DNA of 64,000 nt, from assembly GCF_900114735.1 (NCBI RefSeq), contig NZ_FOUA01000001.1:1190278-1254277 (forward strand). The letters run 5' to 3'. Numbering within the stretch: the stretch's first letter is position 1; every line of letters starts with the position of its first letter. The stretch is from Halopseudomonas bauzanensis. GTDB taxonomy: Bacteria > Pseudomonadota > Gammaproteobacteria > Pseudomonadales > Pseudomonadaceae. The notes below the pieces were generated by a model. The model was not told where the DNA came from and ran no database searches. It was given only the letters and a program-made list of their open reading frames with translations. A program made the position numbers and the translations under genes. Below, piece after piece: positions 26,320 to 33,849 of the stretch.

Positions 26320-26334
26320 ATACCCTGGAGGTAT
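26320..26334. promoter_or_regulatory. CatR/CatM/BenM-type operator (ATAC-N7-GTAT)
   Basis: ATAC at 26320-26323, seven bases, then GTAT at 26331-26334: an exact match to the site recognised by the Acinetobacter CatM and BenM regulators. It overlaps the catR Shine-Dalgarno (GGAGG 26327-26331) and lies about 90 bases from the catB start, placed to repress catR and to anchor activation of catBCA. That use is inference. Confidence 0.7.
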
Positions 26335-26336
26335 GG

Positions 26337-27239
26337 ATGGAACTCAGACACCTGCGTTATTTCGTCGCAGTGGCAGACCAGCGCAATTTCACCCGCGCCG
26401 CGGAAAAGTTGTTCATCGCCCAGCCCCCCCTGACTAGAGCCATCAAGCAGCTCGAAGAAGAGATCGGCGTGGAGTTATTCATCCGCAAGGCCAGGGGGCT
26501 GGAGCTGACATCGGGCGGCGCCTACTTCCTCGCCCATGCCCAACAGATTCTGGACAAGGTCGAGACGACCATCGCTGATACCCGTCGGATTGCCTCCCAT
26601 CGCAAGACTATATTCTCCATCGGCTTCGTACCGTCGGTGTTCTATGGTCAGCTGCCGCTGATGGTCCGCCGCCTGCGGCAGAACAAGAATCTGGAAATTG
26701 TCCTGCACGAGCTGAAGACTCGGGAACAGGTCGATGCCTTGAAGGCGGGCAAGATCGATATCGGCTTTGGCCGCATCAGCATCGAAGATGCTGAAGTGGA
26801 TCAGGAAAAATTGTTCGACGAGCCGCTGATCGCCGCCTTACCCGTATCCCACCCGCTGACGGCCCGCCCCCCGACTATGAAGGAACTGGCGGAGATGAAC
26901 ATGATCGTCTTCCCTTCCAGTACCGGCCCCAACTTCGCCGATCTGGTGCACGGCCTGTTCCGGCGGCGTGGCCTCAAGGTCAATGTCATCCAACAGGTCA
27001 ACGATCTGCAGACCGCCCTATCGCTGGTGGCCTCGGATATGGGGTTCACCTTGGTACCAGAACAGGTACGTCGCCTGCAGCGAGAAGATGTGGAATACAT
27101 GCCGCTGGCTGATGACAACATCACCGTCCCGGTCATCGCCTCGCGTCGCCACGGGGAAAACCCCAACGCCATCATGCGGTTGACCAATACCATTCTGGCG
27201 GAACTGGTGGAAAACCGGCTCACGGGCCGCTACCCCTGA
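26337..27239 (+). CDS. catR: LysR-type regulator of the cat (and probably ben) genes
   Basis: A 300-residue LysR-type transcription factor. N-terminal winged HTH MELRHLRYFVAVADQRNFTR with AEKLFIAQPPLTRAIKQLEE, then a linker helix and a two-lobed effector domain (about 90-300). It is divergent from catB as in the classical catR-catBCA pair, so it should activate catBCA in response to cis,cis-muconate. No AraC-type benR is present next to benABCD, so CatR may also serve the ben genes, like BenM/CatM. Confidence 0.88.
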   Translation: MELRHLRYFVAVADQRNFTRAAEKLFIAQPPLTRAIKQLEEEIGVELFIRKARGLELTSGGAYFLAHAQQILDKVETTIADTRRIASHRKTIFSIGFVPSVFYGQLPLMVRRLRQNKNLEIVLHELKTREQVDALKAGKIDIGFGRISIEDAEVDQEKLFDEPLIAALPVSHPLTARPPTMKELAEMNMIVFPSSTGPNFADLVHGLFRRRGLKVNVIQQVNDLQTALSLVASDMGFTLVPEQVRRLQREDVEYMPLADDNITVPVIASRRHGENPNAIMRLTNTILAELVENRLTGRYP

Positions 27240-27345
27240 GGAGACGTCGCCGCGCTAACGAGAGTTCGACTTTCGGCGGACAATGGTCGGCTGCACTTGA
27301 CGGAGCAAATCATCTGACCGCAAGATGTTCGCATTAAAAACTTTA

Positions 27346-27360
27346 GTTCGTAATGCGAAC
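27346..27360. promoter_or_regulatory. PcaR-type box upstream of pcaD
   Basis: Palindrome GTTCG-taatg-CGAAC 33 bases before the pcaD start. A second GTTCG half-site lies at 27327-27331, forming a wider mirror GATGTTCGCATTA / TAATGCGAACATC. The form matches the 15-bp PcaR recognition sequence known from P. putida, and recurs before catI and pcaR in this window. Confidence 0.65.
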
Positions 27361-27392
27361 ATCACATCTATCAACCGGACAGGACATTCACC

Positions 27393-28178
27393 ATGACATT
27401 CTGCGCTCACCAAGGCCGCACCATCAGCTATCGCCTGCTCGGCCAGCCCGAGAGCCCTCTGCTGCTCCTCGCCCATCCGCTGGGCATGACCCAGGGCATC
27501 TGGGACGACATGCTCCCCGAACTGCTCGGCCGCTTTCGTGTTCTCACCTGGGATTTGCCCGGCCACGGTGCCAGCAGCGCCTGGCCGGATGATCGCGATG
27601 CCATCGAAGCCGAAGACCTGGCCCAGGAAGCACTGATGCTGGCGGGCCTGGCCGGTGCCGAGCAGTTCCACTTTGCCGGCACCTCCATTGGCGGCGTGAT
27701 CGGCCAACAACTGCTGAGCCAGCACGCTGACAAGCTACTGTCCGCCACCCTGACCAATACCGGCCCGGTCATCGGCACGCCCGACGCCTGGCGCCAGCGC
27801 GCTGACATGATCATGGAAAAAGGCCTGCAAACCATGGCGCCGGATCTGGTCCCACGCTGGTTCGGCCCGAAGATCTGCAATGAGCAGCCAGCGCTGGTCC
27901 CGGGTTGGTGCATACAGCTGGGCCGCACCGACAACCGCAGCTACGCCCTGCTATGCCTGATGCTCGGCCGCTGCAACTACAGCGAAGCCTTCAGCAATGT
28001 GCAGGTACCGCTGCAGATCATTGCCGGCAGCGACGACATCGCCACCCCGCCCGCATCACTGCAGGCACTGGCCAAGGCATTAGGTGCGGCGGAGCCGGTG
28101 GTGTTGGAGGGGGTTGGGCATGTGCCGGCGGTGGAGAGTCCGGCCAAGATGGTGGAGCTGTTTAAACAGGTGATTTGA
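27393..28178 (+). CDS. pcaD: 3-oxoadipate enol-lactonase
   Basis: An alpha/beta-hydrolase (261 residues) that opens 3-oxoadipate enol-lactone to 3-oxoadipate, the step after CatC. The nucleophile elbow is GTSIG with S98, oxyanion/loop sequence LLLLAHPLGMTQGIWDDM near residue 30, and catalytic H243 in GVGHVPAVESP. It lies on the plus strand after catR with its own PcaR-type box, separate from the rest of the pca genes. Confidence 0.92.
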   Translation: MTFCAHQGRTISYRLLGQPESPLLLLAHPLGMTQGIWDDMLPELLGRFRVLTWDLPGHGASSAWPDDRDAIEAEDLAQEALMLAGLAGAEQFHFAGTSIGGVIGQQLLSQHADKLLSATLTNTGPVIGTPDAWRQRADMIMEKGLQTMAPDLVPRWFGPKICNEQPALVPGWCIQLGRTDNRSYALLCLMLGRCNYSEAFSNVQVPLQIIAGSDDIATPPASLQALAKALGAAEPVVLEGVGHVPAVESPAKMVELFKQVI

Positions 28179-28203
28179 AAGTTTGAAGTTTGTTTCTCCC
28201 CTA

Positions 28204-28242
28204 CCCCATAAATACAGGGCACATGGCCCTGTATTTATGGGG
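28204..28242. terminator. Long perfect hairpin between pcaD and the HTH gene
   Basis: Two 17-base perfect arms (CCCCATAAATACAGGGC and its complement) around an ACATG loop, 25 bases after the pcaD stop and before the convergent HTH gene. It probably terminates transcription from both sides. The AU-rich middle of the stem is unusual for a local terminator. Confidence 0.6.
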
Positions 28243-28319
28243 CTTATCAATTATCCAGCAGCTCAAAATCGACACTCATTGGTTCGCTGCCAAAGTGCTT
28301 CAGGTAACGCACCCGCCCA

Positions 28320-28586
28320 TTATTTTCGCCGCAACGGCACCACACCCATCTGCATACCAAAGGCCCGTAACACACTGTTGACGGTCTCCAGCGTCGGATT
28401 GCCGCTATCCTGCTCCAACTGCCGCAGGGTGCGCAGGGAAATATTGCACATGCGGGCGAAATCCGCCTGGGTGAGCCCTGTAATGCGAGTGCGTAGCTGA
28501 CGGACGGTTTCGCCGAGACTGATGCTGCCTTCGTCGAGCTGGCGCCAGATATCATCGAACACCTCTGCACGACTCTGCTCTTTCAT
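28320..28586 (-). CDS. HipB-like HTH (XRE) antitoxin/regulator
   Basis: An 88-residue protein with a central Cro/C1-type helix-turn-helix (LTQADFARMCNISLRTLRQL, then EQDSGNPTLETVNSVLRAFG). It most likely binds DNA and neutralises the HipA-like kinase encoded just before it; its ATG 28586 overlaps the kinase stop by 4 bases. The order is toxin first, antitoxin second, the reverse of hipBA in E. coli. It ends PLRRK; the +1 frame continues as protein-like sequence to 28247, so a frameshift cannot be excluded. Confidence 0.8.
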   Translation of the reverse strand: MKEQSRAEVFDDIWRQLDEGSISLGETVRQLRTRITGLTQADFARMCNISLRTLRQLEQDSGNPTLETVNSVLRAFGMQMGVVPLRRK

Positions 28587-29905
28587 ATCAACCCCCATTT
28601 CTGCAAGGTTGCCGGCAAGCGCCTGAGTGGTATCAACGGAGCGTTCCAGGTTTCTTCGGGTAGATGTAGAGAACTGAGTAGGTCGGGCAAGGCCAGCAAC
28701 GCTGCGGCATCCTCTCGCAAACCCTCAAATAGCTCATCGCCATCAACCCATCGCCCCAGCTGTTGGCAGGCTCTGCGCCAATCCACCTGATTAAGCTGCT
28801 CGATACCATCCGGCCACCGCGTTGTTCTCACCACACCAGCGGGGTCCATTACCATGGGTGCGATGTCATACATGGGGGCCAGGCTGATGCTGTCCGCCTC
28901 TCGTTGCACAGCAAGGTTGCGCCCATGATTGTCAGTATTGCCGAGTACCTGATTAATCAGATCGCGCCGCAGATACTCACGCAGCATGCCGGGTATACCC
29001 TGCTGCTGCCCCGCTGCCACCCAAACCTCGACCAGACGCTCGGCCACAGCAACATGGTCCATTCGGCTACCCGGCCGAGTTACACCGCACAGTGAGTAGA
29101 TGGATTCAACGGCAAGACGCTTGACGGTTTCACCCTCAACTTGCCGATCAAAACGGGGCATCCACAGGCTGGGACGGTTCGCTTCTTCGTAGGCCAGTCC
29201 ATCGCTTGCGATGGTGTTGAACCTCAGTGCCCCCAGTGCTCGGTAATAGCAATATTCGCTGAACAGGATATTGCGATCCGTCGCGGCCGCCGGATGCCGT
29301 GGAAACTTGACGAACCAGTGGTGCCGGGCCTGTTCGTCGGGTAACGACGCATCCGGATACAGGGCACCGCTTACATCTTCTGCCAGTAGCAGTTTGGGCG
29401 CTTCACCGCCGGCACCCGAAGCTCCACCCACGGCAGCGCCATGGTCATAGGCATGATCAAGAAACAGGGTGTCGCGGCGAATGACTTCAGCCCGGGAGAA
29501 CCCGGTCAGTGGACTGGATGACAGGCGCTCAACACCTTCCAGGATGCGCAGATGACCGATAGGTGCGGTTGTGCATTGCTGTAGCAGGAAGAAATCTTCT
29601 CCCGCACCGAGAGGCACGGACATGCAAGCGAGGATATGCCTCCGGGCTGCGCCAGCGGGGATGATGTCATGCAGAAATGCGGGAGCGATACCGCGGTGGA
29701 TATCCCATGACAGGGGGTACCCTGCACTTACCGATGGTTGGAGGACAGAATCCAGCGCGTGCAGATGCTCAACGAGATAATGGCTGAAATATTCTGTTGA
29801 ACAGACGCTGGCCAGTCCCTGCTCCGGCTGGTCGAAACGGATCACCATTGCATCCTGCCAGCGACCGTCGAGATGGGTTTGTAGTGTTACCCTGTTCGAG
29901 TCCAT
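28583..29905 (-). CDS. HipA-like serine/threonine kinase toxin
   Basis: A 440-residue HipA-family protein. The N-terminal HipA-N1-like part (residues 1-90) is followed by the kinase core: GAGGEAPKLLL glycine-rich loop region, the catalytic loop LGNTDNHGRNLAV (conserved D/N/H), and the metal-binding YDIAPM. E. coli HipA phosphorylates glutamyl-tRNA synthetase; the target here is unknown. GGAGG stands 9 bases before the ATG. It overlaps the HTH partner at its 3' end, and palindromic operators fill its promoter. It is inserted between pcaD and pcaF. Confidence 0.82.
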   Translation of the reverse strand: MDSNRVTLQTHLDGRWQDAMVIRFDQPEQGLASVCSTEYFSHYLVEHLHALDSVLQPSVSAGYPLSWDIHRGIAPAFLHDIIPAGAARRHILACMSVPLGAGEDFFLLQQCTTAPIGHLRILEGVERLSSSPLTGFSRAEVIRRDTLFLDHAYDHGAAVGGASGAGGEAPKLLLAEDVSGALYPDASLPDEQARHHWFVKFPRHPAAATDRNILFSEYCYYRALGALRFNTIASDGLAYEEANRPSLWMPRFDRQVEGETVKRLAVESIYSLCGVTRPGSRMDHVAVAERLVEVWVAAGQQQGIPGMLREYLRRDLINQVLGNTDNHGRNLAVQREADSISLAPMYDIAPMVMDPAGVVRTTRWPDGIEQLNQVDWRRACQQLGRWVDGDELFEGLREDAAALLALPDLLSSLHLPEETWNAPLIPLRRLPATLQKWGLI

Positions 29906-29928
29906 GACCTGCCTCCGGAGATCCTGAT

Positions 29929-29944
29929 AGGTATTATAATACCT
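29929..29944. promoter_or_regulatory. Palindromic operator in the hipA-like promoter
   Basis: AGGTATTATAATACCT, a perfect 16-base palindrome 24 bases before the hipA-like start. It contains TATAAT and so probably coincides with the -10 element. Expected binding site of the HTH partner (inference). Confidence 0.6.
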
Positions 29945-29970
29945 AAAATCAGGTCTTGGACAAGCAGAAA

Positions 29971-30027
29971 CGGCATTTTAATGCCTTTAATCATACATAG
30001 CAGCCAATCATAGGCATTAAAATGCCG
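29971..30027. repeat. Paired inverted repeats (AGGCATT family) upstream of the hipA-like gene
   Basis: CGGCATTTTAATGCCT (29971-29986) and its exact reverse complement AGGCATTAAAATGCCG (30012-30027). Each copy is itself a near-palindrome GGCATT-N2-AATGCC and resembles the AGGTATTATAATACCT site nearer the gene. With that site they form a set of three probable operators spaced about 40 bases apart. Confidence 0.6.
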
Positions 30028-30030
30028 ACA

Positions 30031-30055
30031 GCGGAGCCCCTTGTGGGGGCCCCGC
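30031..30055 (-). terminator. Stem-loop after pcaF
   Basis: GCGGAGCCCC and GGGGCCCCGC pair with one mismatch around a short loop. It lies 12 bases after the pcaF stop on the minus strand and separates it from the hipA-like promoter. Confidence 0.5.
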
Positions 30056-30066
30056 TATCGACTGGA

Positions 30067-31269
30067 TTACGCCCGCTCGATCAGCATCGCAATCCCCTGC
30101 CCCACACCCACGCACATGGTGCAGATAGCATAACGCCCACCGGTGCGTTGCAATTGGAATGCAGCCGTCATCAGCAACCGCGCGCCGGACATGCCCAGTG
30201 GGTGGCCCAGGGCGATGGCACCGCCGTTAGGGTTGACCCGCGGGTCGTCATCGGCGATGCCCAGCTCGCGCATGACTGCCAGGCCCTGGGCGGCGAAGGC
30301 TTCGTTGAGTTCGATAACGTCGATGTCGTCGATCTTCAGGCCGTGCTTATCCAGCAACTTACGGGTCGCCGGGACCGGACCAATGCCCATGATGCGCGGC
30401 TCGACACCGGCGGTGGCCATGCCGAGGATCTTCGCCACCGGCTTGAGCCCATAGGACTGCACCGCAGCTTCGCTGGCCACCAGCATGGCGGCAGCGCCAT
30501 CGTTGACGCCGGAGGCGTTGCCGGCAGTGACCGTGCCGTTATCCCGGAAGGGCGCGGGCAGTGCGGCCAGCTTGTCCAGCGTAGAGGCGCGCGGATGCTC
30601 GTCGGTGTCGAAGCTCAGCGGCTCCTGCTTGCGGCGCGGAATGCTGACCGGCACGATTTCCTCGGCAAAGATGCCATCGGCCTGGGCGCGGGCGGTCTTT
30701 TCCTGGGAGCGCAGGGCGAATAGGTCCTGGTCGGCGCGGGAAACCCCGAACTGCTCAGCGACGTTTTCCGCTGTTTCCGGCATGGAGTCGATGCCGTGCT
30801 GCTTTTTCATCAGCGGATTGACGAAGCGCCAGCCGATGGTGGTGTCTTCGATCTTCTGGCCGCGGCCAAAGGCGCTGTCCGCCTTGCCCATGACATAGGG
30901 CGCGCGGGACATCGACTCGACGCCGCCGGCCAGCACCAGATCCATTTCCCCGGCGCGGATGGCGCGGAACGCGGTGCCTACCGCATCCATGCCCGAGCCG
31001 CACAGGCGGTTCAGTGTGGTGCCCGGTACGCTGGTCGGCAGCCCGGCCAGCAACGCGGACATGCGGGCGACGTTGCGGTTGTCTTCACCGGCCTGGTTGG
31101 CACAGCCCATGATGACTTCATCGATGGCATGCGGGTCCAGCTCGGGCGCCTGCTCCAGCACGGCACGGAAGATCTGTGCTGCCAGGTCGTCGGGGCGCAC
31201 GCTGGCCAGGGTGCCGCCGAAGCGGCCGATGGCCGAACGGCGGGGGTGACAAATATAGACGTTGCTCAT
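30067..31269 (-). CDS. pcaF: 3-oxoadipyl-CoA thiolase
   Basis: A 400-residue thiolase that cleaves 3-oxoadipyl-CoA to succinyl-CoA and acetyl-CoA, the last step of the pathway. Nucleophile C90 (NRLCGSGMDA), the catalytic histidine in GGAIALGHPLG, and the second cysteine in CTMCVGVGQG are all present. The context, directly downstream of a 3-oxoadipate CoA-transferase with a 13-base gap, sets it apart from a general acetyl-CoA acetyltransferase. Confidence 0.92.
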   Translation of the reverse strand: MSNVYICHPRRSAIGRFGGTLASVRPDDLAAQIFRAVLEQAPELDPHAIDEVIMGCANQAGEDNRNVARMSALLAGLPTSVPGTTLNRLCGSGMDAVGTAFRAIRAGEMDLVLAGGVESMSRAPYVMGKADSAFGRGQKIEDTTIGWRFVNPLMKKQHGIDSMPETAENVAEQFGVSRADQDLFALRSQEKTARAQADGIFAEEIVPVSIPRRKQEPLSFDTDEHPRASTLDKLAALPAPFRDNGTVTAGNASGVNDGAAAMLVASEAAVQSYGLKPVAKILGMATAGVEPRIMGIGPVPATRKLLDKHGLKIDDIDVIELNEAFAAQGLAVMRELGIADDDPRVNPNGGAIALGHPLGMSGARLLMTAAFQLQRTGGRYAICTMCVGVGQGIAMLIERA

Positions 31270-31282
31270 GACAGTCCTCGAT

Positions 31283-32056
31283 TTATTGACCGGCGTGGTG
31301 CGCCGCGGTACGCGCTTTCAGGTCGCGCAGCACGGTCAGCTCCTGCTCGCTGGGCGGCGGGGTGCTTTCCAGACTATCGGCGAAACGAATCTCCCAGCCG
31401 GTGGCCTCGATCACCTGCTCGCGGGTCACGCCCGGATGCAGGGAAGTGACGACCAGCTCCTTGTCCTGCGGATCGGGCCGAAGGATGCACAGATCGGTGA
31501 TCACCACGGTCGGGCCACGGCCAATGTTTGGCACGTTATCCCGCGCCTTGCCATCGCGGCCAAAGCCGACAGTGGTGATGAAGTCTATGTCCTTCACGAA
31601 GGTACGCTTGGAATGCTTGACGGTGATGAACACCTCTTTGGCATTGGTGGCGATTTCCGGGGCGCCGCCACCGCCGGGCAGGCGTACCTTGGGATCACGG
31701 TAATCGCCGATCAAGGTGGTGTTCAGGTTGGCATAACGATCGATCTGCGCGGTGCCGAGAAAGCCGACGCTGACGTGCCCGCCCTGCAGCCAGTAGCGGA
31801 ACATCTCGGGTACCGAGACGGTGGTCAGTGCCGATGAGCACAGCTCGCCATCACCAATGGACAACGGCAGCACGTCGGGCTTGGTCTGCAAGGTGCCGGA
31901 CTCGTAGATCAGAGTGATATCCGGCGCATGGGTCAGACGCGCCAGGTTCGCTGCCTCACTGGGCAGGCCGATACCGACGAAGCAGGTCATGTCGTTGTTC
32001 AGTGCGCGCGCCGCAGTGACGCTCATCATTTCCGAGGAGGTAAATTCGCTAGTCAT
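31283..32056 (-). CDS. catJ: 3-oxoadipate CoA-transferase subunit B, CatJ type
   Basis: Beta subunit (257 residues) of the enzyme that moves CoA from succinyl-CoA to 3-oxoadipate. It is longer than the P. putida PcaJ (about 213) and lacks that protein's SENG motif; instead YESGTL (glutamate near residue 55) fits the glutaconate-CoA-transferase-like CatIJ pair known from strain B13. ATG 32056 stands one base after the catI stop, so it is coupled. Together with catI and pcaF it forms one operon. Confidence 0.85.
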   Translation of the reverse strand: MTSEFTSSEMMSVTAARALNNDMTCFVGIGLPSEAANLARLTHAPDITLIYESGTLQTKPDVLPLSIGDGELCSSALTTVSVPEMFRYWLQGGHVSVGFLGTAQIDRYANLNTTLIGDYRDPKVRLPGGGGAPEIATNAKEVFITVKHSKRTFVKDIDFITTVGFGRDGKARDNVPNIGRGPTVVITDLCILRPDPQDKELVVTSLHPGVTREQVIEATGWEIRFADSLESTPPPSEQELTVLRDLKARTAAHHAGQ

Positions 32057-32057
32057 C

Positions 32058-32873
32058 TCAAGCCGCTCCATTCTCGAATACGTTGTCTTTCAGCCAGGCC
32101 TGGAACAGCTCGCGATCACGGCCGATGGCATCCCAATCTTTGTAGAAAGCGTTATCGCGATCGTAGTAGCCCAGCGCATAGGAAGGCGCAGCGCCCTTTT
32201 CCGCTACGGCGATGGCGCTGATAGCCCAGGACGGAATGACACAGGCGTTTACCGAAGCGCCCAGGTCGTCGACAACTTCCTCAACGGTGACGATGCTGCG
32301 CTTGGCTGCCAGCACCGCTTCTTTCTGCACGCCGACAATACCTTCCACCAGCACGTTGCCCTTGCGGTCAGCACGTTGGGCGTGAATGACCGTCACATCC
32401 GGCCGGATCGACGGGATCGCCGCCAGACGCTCACCGGTAAAGGGGCACTCGATGAACTTGATCTGATCGTTGACCTTGGGCAGATCACTGCCGATGTACC
32501 CGCGCAATACCGCCAGCGGGAGCCCGGCGGCGCCAGCCTCGTAAGCATTGGCCATGGCCGCGTGGCTATGCTCGACCAACTCGAGAGCGCACGGCCAGCT
32601 CTGCTGGACGGCATCGCGCAGGCGATGTAGCGAGCCTACACCCGGATTGCCGCCCCAGGAGAAGATCAGTTTGCTGGCACAGCCGGCACCGATCATCTGG
32701 TCGTACACCAGATCCGGAGTCATGCGGATCAGGGTCAGCTCGCGTCTTTGCTGACGGATGATTTCATGGCCCGCGGCGAAGGGAATCAGGTGGGTGAAGC
32801 CTTCCATCGCGACGGTATCCCCGTCGTGGATATGCTTTTTCACCGCGTCCTGGAGAGAGAGGAATTCAGCCAT
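32058..32873 (-). CDS. catI: 3-oxoadipate CoA-transferase subunit A, CatI type
   Basis: Alpha subunit (271 residues) partnering CatJ. The N-terminus MAEFLSLQDAVKKHIHDGDT with VAMEGFTHLIPFAAGHE and the SWGGNPGVGSLHR loop are typical of CoA-transferase family I alpha chains of the CatI/GctA branch rather than PcaI. It is the first gene of catI-catJ-pcaF, 31 bases from a PcaR-type palindrome and divergent from pcaR. Confidence 0.86.
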   Translation of the reverse strand: MAEFLSLQDAVKKHIHDGDTVAMEGFTHLIPFAAGHEIIRQQRRELTLIRMTPDLVYDQMIGAGCASKLIFSWGGNPGVGSLHRLRDAVQQSWPCALELVEHSHAAMANAYEAGAAGLPLAVLRGYIGSDLPKVNDQIKFIECPFTGERLAAIPSIRPDVTVIHAQRADRKGNVLVEGIVGVQKEAVLAAKRSIVTVEEVVDDLGASVNACVIPSWAISAIAVAEKGAAPSYALGYYDRDNAFYKDWDAIGRDRELFQAWLKDNVFENGAA

Positions 32874-32903
32874 TACATATCTCCACTAAGATTAACTGGG
32901 CAA

Positions 32904-32918
32904 GTTCGCATGGCGAAC
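32904..32918. promoter_or_regulatory. PcaR-type box upstream of catI
   Basis: GTTCG-catgg-CGAAC between the divergent catI and pcaR genes, with an extra CGAAC half-site at 32933-32937. Probable activator site for catI-catJ-pcaF. Confidence 0.65.
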
Positions 32919-33002
32919 TTTTGTTTTGTATGCGAACATCATGGCGCAACTACTTTCCTTCCGTCAATACCAGCTTTGGGCTTAATCGAAATACGCGCTG
33001 AT

Positions 33003-33017
33003 GTTCGCCATGCGAAC
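33003..33017. promoter_or_regulatory. PcaR-type box upstream of pcaR
   Basis: GTTCG-ccatg-CGAAC, just before a TAAGAT that may be the pcaR -10 (33023-33028). Its position suggests autorepression. Confidence 0.62.
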
Positions 33018-33060
33018 AATGCTAAGATCGCCTCTGTCATGCATCTCAGGGAGAACGGCT

Positions 33061-33849
33061 CTGGACAATAAACTTCAACCCGGTGATCGGGATTACGTCG
33101 CTGCGTTGGCGTCGGGATTACAGATACTCAGCGCCTTCGATGCCGAGCATCCACGCATGACCCTCACCGAGATGGCCACCCGCACCGATATGGACCGGGC
33201 CAAGGCCCGGCGCTTTCTGCTGACCCTGGAAGCCCTGGGTTACGTCAGGCGCAGCGCTCGAGATTTCGAGTTGACCCCCCGGGTTCTGGAGCTGGGGCAT
33301 GCCTTCCAGGCGTCCAACCAGTACCGCGCCGTCATCCAGCACTACCTACAGGACATCACCGCCGAAATCGGCGAGTCGTCCTCGCTCAGCGTGCTGGATG
33401 GGGTCGATGTGGTGTATGTGGTGCGTTCGGCAGCACCGCACCGGTTGATGGCAATCAGCCTGTCGGTCGGTACACGACTACCCGCTGCCTATACGTCCAT
33501 GGGCCGGGTATTGCTCGCGCAACTGCCGGAGGCGAAGCTTGATAGCCTGTTGCAGCAGGTGAAATTGCGCGCCCACACGCCCCATTCGCTGGTCGACATG
33601 GATGCGCTGCGCGCGGAGATAGCGCAGGTCAGGGAGCGAGGTTATTCCCTGGTCGACCAGGAACTGGACCTGGGCTTGCGCTCGGTGGCGACGCCGGTGT
33701 TCGCCAGCAATGGTGATTTGCTCGGCGCCATCAATATCAGTACCAATGCCGCACGGGTACCCCTTGAGGTGTTGCTGGATGATTATCTGCCGCGCCTGCG
33801 CCGCCTGGCCGATACCGTGCAGAAAACTGTGCGTTCTGCGACAGGCTAG
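33061..33849 (+). CDS. pcaR: IclR-family regulator of the 3-oxoadipate genes (PcaR-like)
   Basis: IclR-type protein of 262 residues from the chosen start. Winged HTH in the first about 70 residues (DYVAALASGLQILSAF, TEMATRTDMDRAKARRFLLT) and a C-terminal effector domain with GTRLPAAYTSMGRVLLA and the QELDLGLRSVATPVF signature. I place the start at CTG 33061 because GGGAG lies 7 nt upstream and the in-frame ATG at 33001 abuts the operator and probably precedes the transcription start. This start is uncertain; ATG 33001 would add 20 residues. It is divergent from catI and probably responds to 3-oxoadipate. Confidence 0.82.
   Translation: MDNKLQPGDRDYVAALASGLQILSAFDAEHPRMTLTEMATRTDMDRAKARRFLLTLEALGYVRRSARDFELTPRVLELGHAFQASNQYRAVIQHYLQDITAEIGESSSLSVLDGVDVVYVVRSAAPHRLMAISLSVGTRLPAAYTSMGRVLLAQLPEAKLDSLLQQVKLRAHTPHSLVDMDALRAEIAQVRERGYSLVDQELDLGLRSVATPVFASNGDLLGAINISTNAARVPLEVLLDDYLPRLRRLADTVQKTVRSATG

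Noticed and set aside
28247-28570. Separate 107-aa gene overlapping the HTH gene
   Set aside because: Most of it is an out-of-frame reading of the HTH gene; only the last 20 residues look real and are reported as a possible frameshift.
30067-31269. General acetyl-CoA acetyltransferase instead of PcaF
   Set aside because: Operon position after catI-catJ with a PcaR-type box favours the 3-oxoadipyl-CoA thiolase.
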